Assembly: GCA_035646975.1 (NCBI GenBank)
Contig: DASROJ010000050.1
Span: 1 to 14,474 of the forward strand
Length of the DNA stretch: 14,474 bases
Direction of reading: 5' to 3'
From: DASROJ01 sp035646975
Lineage (GTDB): Bacteria > Acidobacteriota > Polarisedimenticolia > JACPZX01 > DASXTC01
The position numbers were made by a program, and so were the translations under genes. Below are positions 14,257 through 14,474 of the stretch, piece after piece. The notes beneath the pieces were generated by a model that searched no databases, was not told where the DNA came from, and saw nothing but the letters and a program-made list of their open reading frames with translations. Each line of letters starts with the position of its first letter. Position 1 is the stretch's first letter.

Positions 14257-14474
14257 GTGCTCGAACGTCCACTCTTCTGGTCCGCCGCGGCGTTCGCCGC
14301 AGGATTGGTTTTTCCTCCGTGCTGCCTTCCGTTCGATTTCTGGGGTGTCTGCGCCCTGGCAACACTGGGCGGCGCGGTCTGCCTGGCGGCTATGGCCCGC
14401 AAGCCTCGCGCCGTGACGGTGGCCTTCTTCTTTCTGCTGATCGGCTTCGCATGCGCCGGACGCCTCGCGGGTCT
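14257..14474 (+). CDS. Membrane protein resembling ComEC/Rec2 N-terminus (3' end outside window)
   Basis: The frame is open to the window end and 72 residues are visible. From GTG 14257 it reads LERPLFWSAAAFAAGLVF, then a Cys/Pro-rich turn, and predicted membrane segments at about 6-20, 28-46 and 52-68, ending FFFLLIGFACAGRLAG. The pattern of RPLFW, hydrophobic helix, short basic patch (ARKPR) and helix ending in a Gly-rich small-residue stretch is that of the DUF4131-type start of ComEC, the channel that takes up single-stranded DNA in transformation. GAGGG at 14246-14250 is 6 bases upstream. TTG 14227 is an in-frame alternative that would lengthen it by 10. An overlapping ATG frame from 14220 is Arg-rich and rejected. 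With only the first segment visible, another polytopic membrane protein is possible. Confidence 0.5.
   Translation, partial: MLERPLFWSAAAFAAGLVFPPCCLPFDFWGVCALATLGGAVCLAAMARKPRAVTVAFFFLLIGFACAGRLAG

Noticed and set aside
14220..14474. ATG-started frame running to the window end
   Set aside because: Product is Arg-rich and soluble-looking, whereas the GTG 14257 frame gives three clean membrane segments and has a ribosome site.

Overview
The window is a GC-rich bacterial chromosomal segment (about two thirds G+C by eye). Every gene I can support reads on the + strand, and most gaps are a few bases or 4-base ATGA/GTGA overlaps. No tRNA, rRNA, insertion sequence, phage gene or CRISPR array is visible. 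The gene content fits a free-living Gram-negative-type bacterium: sigma-54, a RomR-like response regulator, CheW-like proteins, cobalamin-dependent acyl-CoA mutase and a ComEC-like protein. My best guess is Acidobacteriota or a former-deltaproteobacterial lineage such as Myxococcota. This is inference from gene style, not from a phylogenetic marker.

Bases 1-1487 hold the C-terminal part of rpoN (sigma-54) followed by hpf (long-form ribosome hibernation factor), a classic pair. Bases 1488-1599 are non-coding and carry a good sigma-70-like promoter with an extended -10. Bases 1600-6222 form a catabolic operon: a 49-codon small ORF of unknown function, two acyl-CoA dehydrogenases, and the large and small subunits of a B12-dependent acyl-CoA mutase. 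Automated annotation would probably call the mutase methylmalonyl-CoA mutase. Its substrate-pocket residues (F93, A120, Q211) are instead those of isobutyryl-CoA mutase. The operon therefore most simply describes isobutyryl-CoA to n-butyryl-CoA isomerisation coupled to short-chain acyl-CoA dehydrogenation, linking valine or branched-chain degradation to beta-oxidation.

Bases 6265-7893 hold a small signalling cassette: two divergent, overlapping CheW-like proteins and a response regulator with a receiver domain, an Ala/Pro-rich linker and a C-terminal helical segment resembling RomR-type polarity regulators. Bases 7897-13060 hold housekeeping genes: valS (valyl-tRNA synthetase), nadC (NAD synthesis), birA (biotin ligase without a DNA-binding domain) and coaX (type III pantothenate kinase).

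Bases 13057-14208 encode an unusual fusion of a low-molecular-weight protein tyrosine phosphatase domain with a helical module of unknown function. It is coupled to coaX by a GTGA overlap. The last 218 bases are the start of a membrane protein resembling the N-terminus of ComEC. The most novel-looking items are the phosphatase fusion, the CheW/CheW/RomR-like cassette and the reassignment of the mutase to isobutyryl-CoA mutase.
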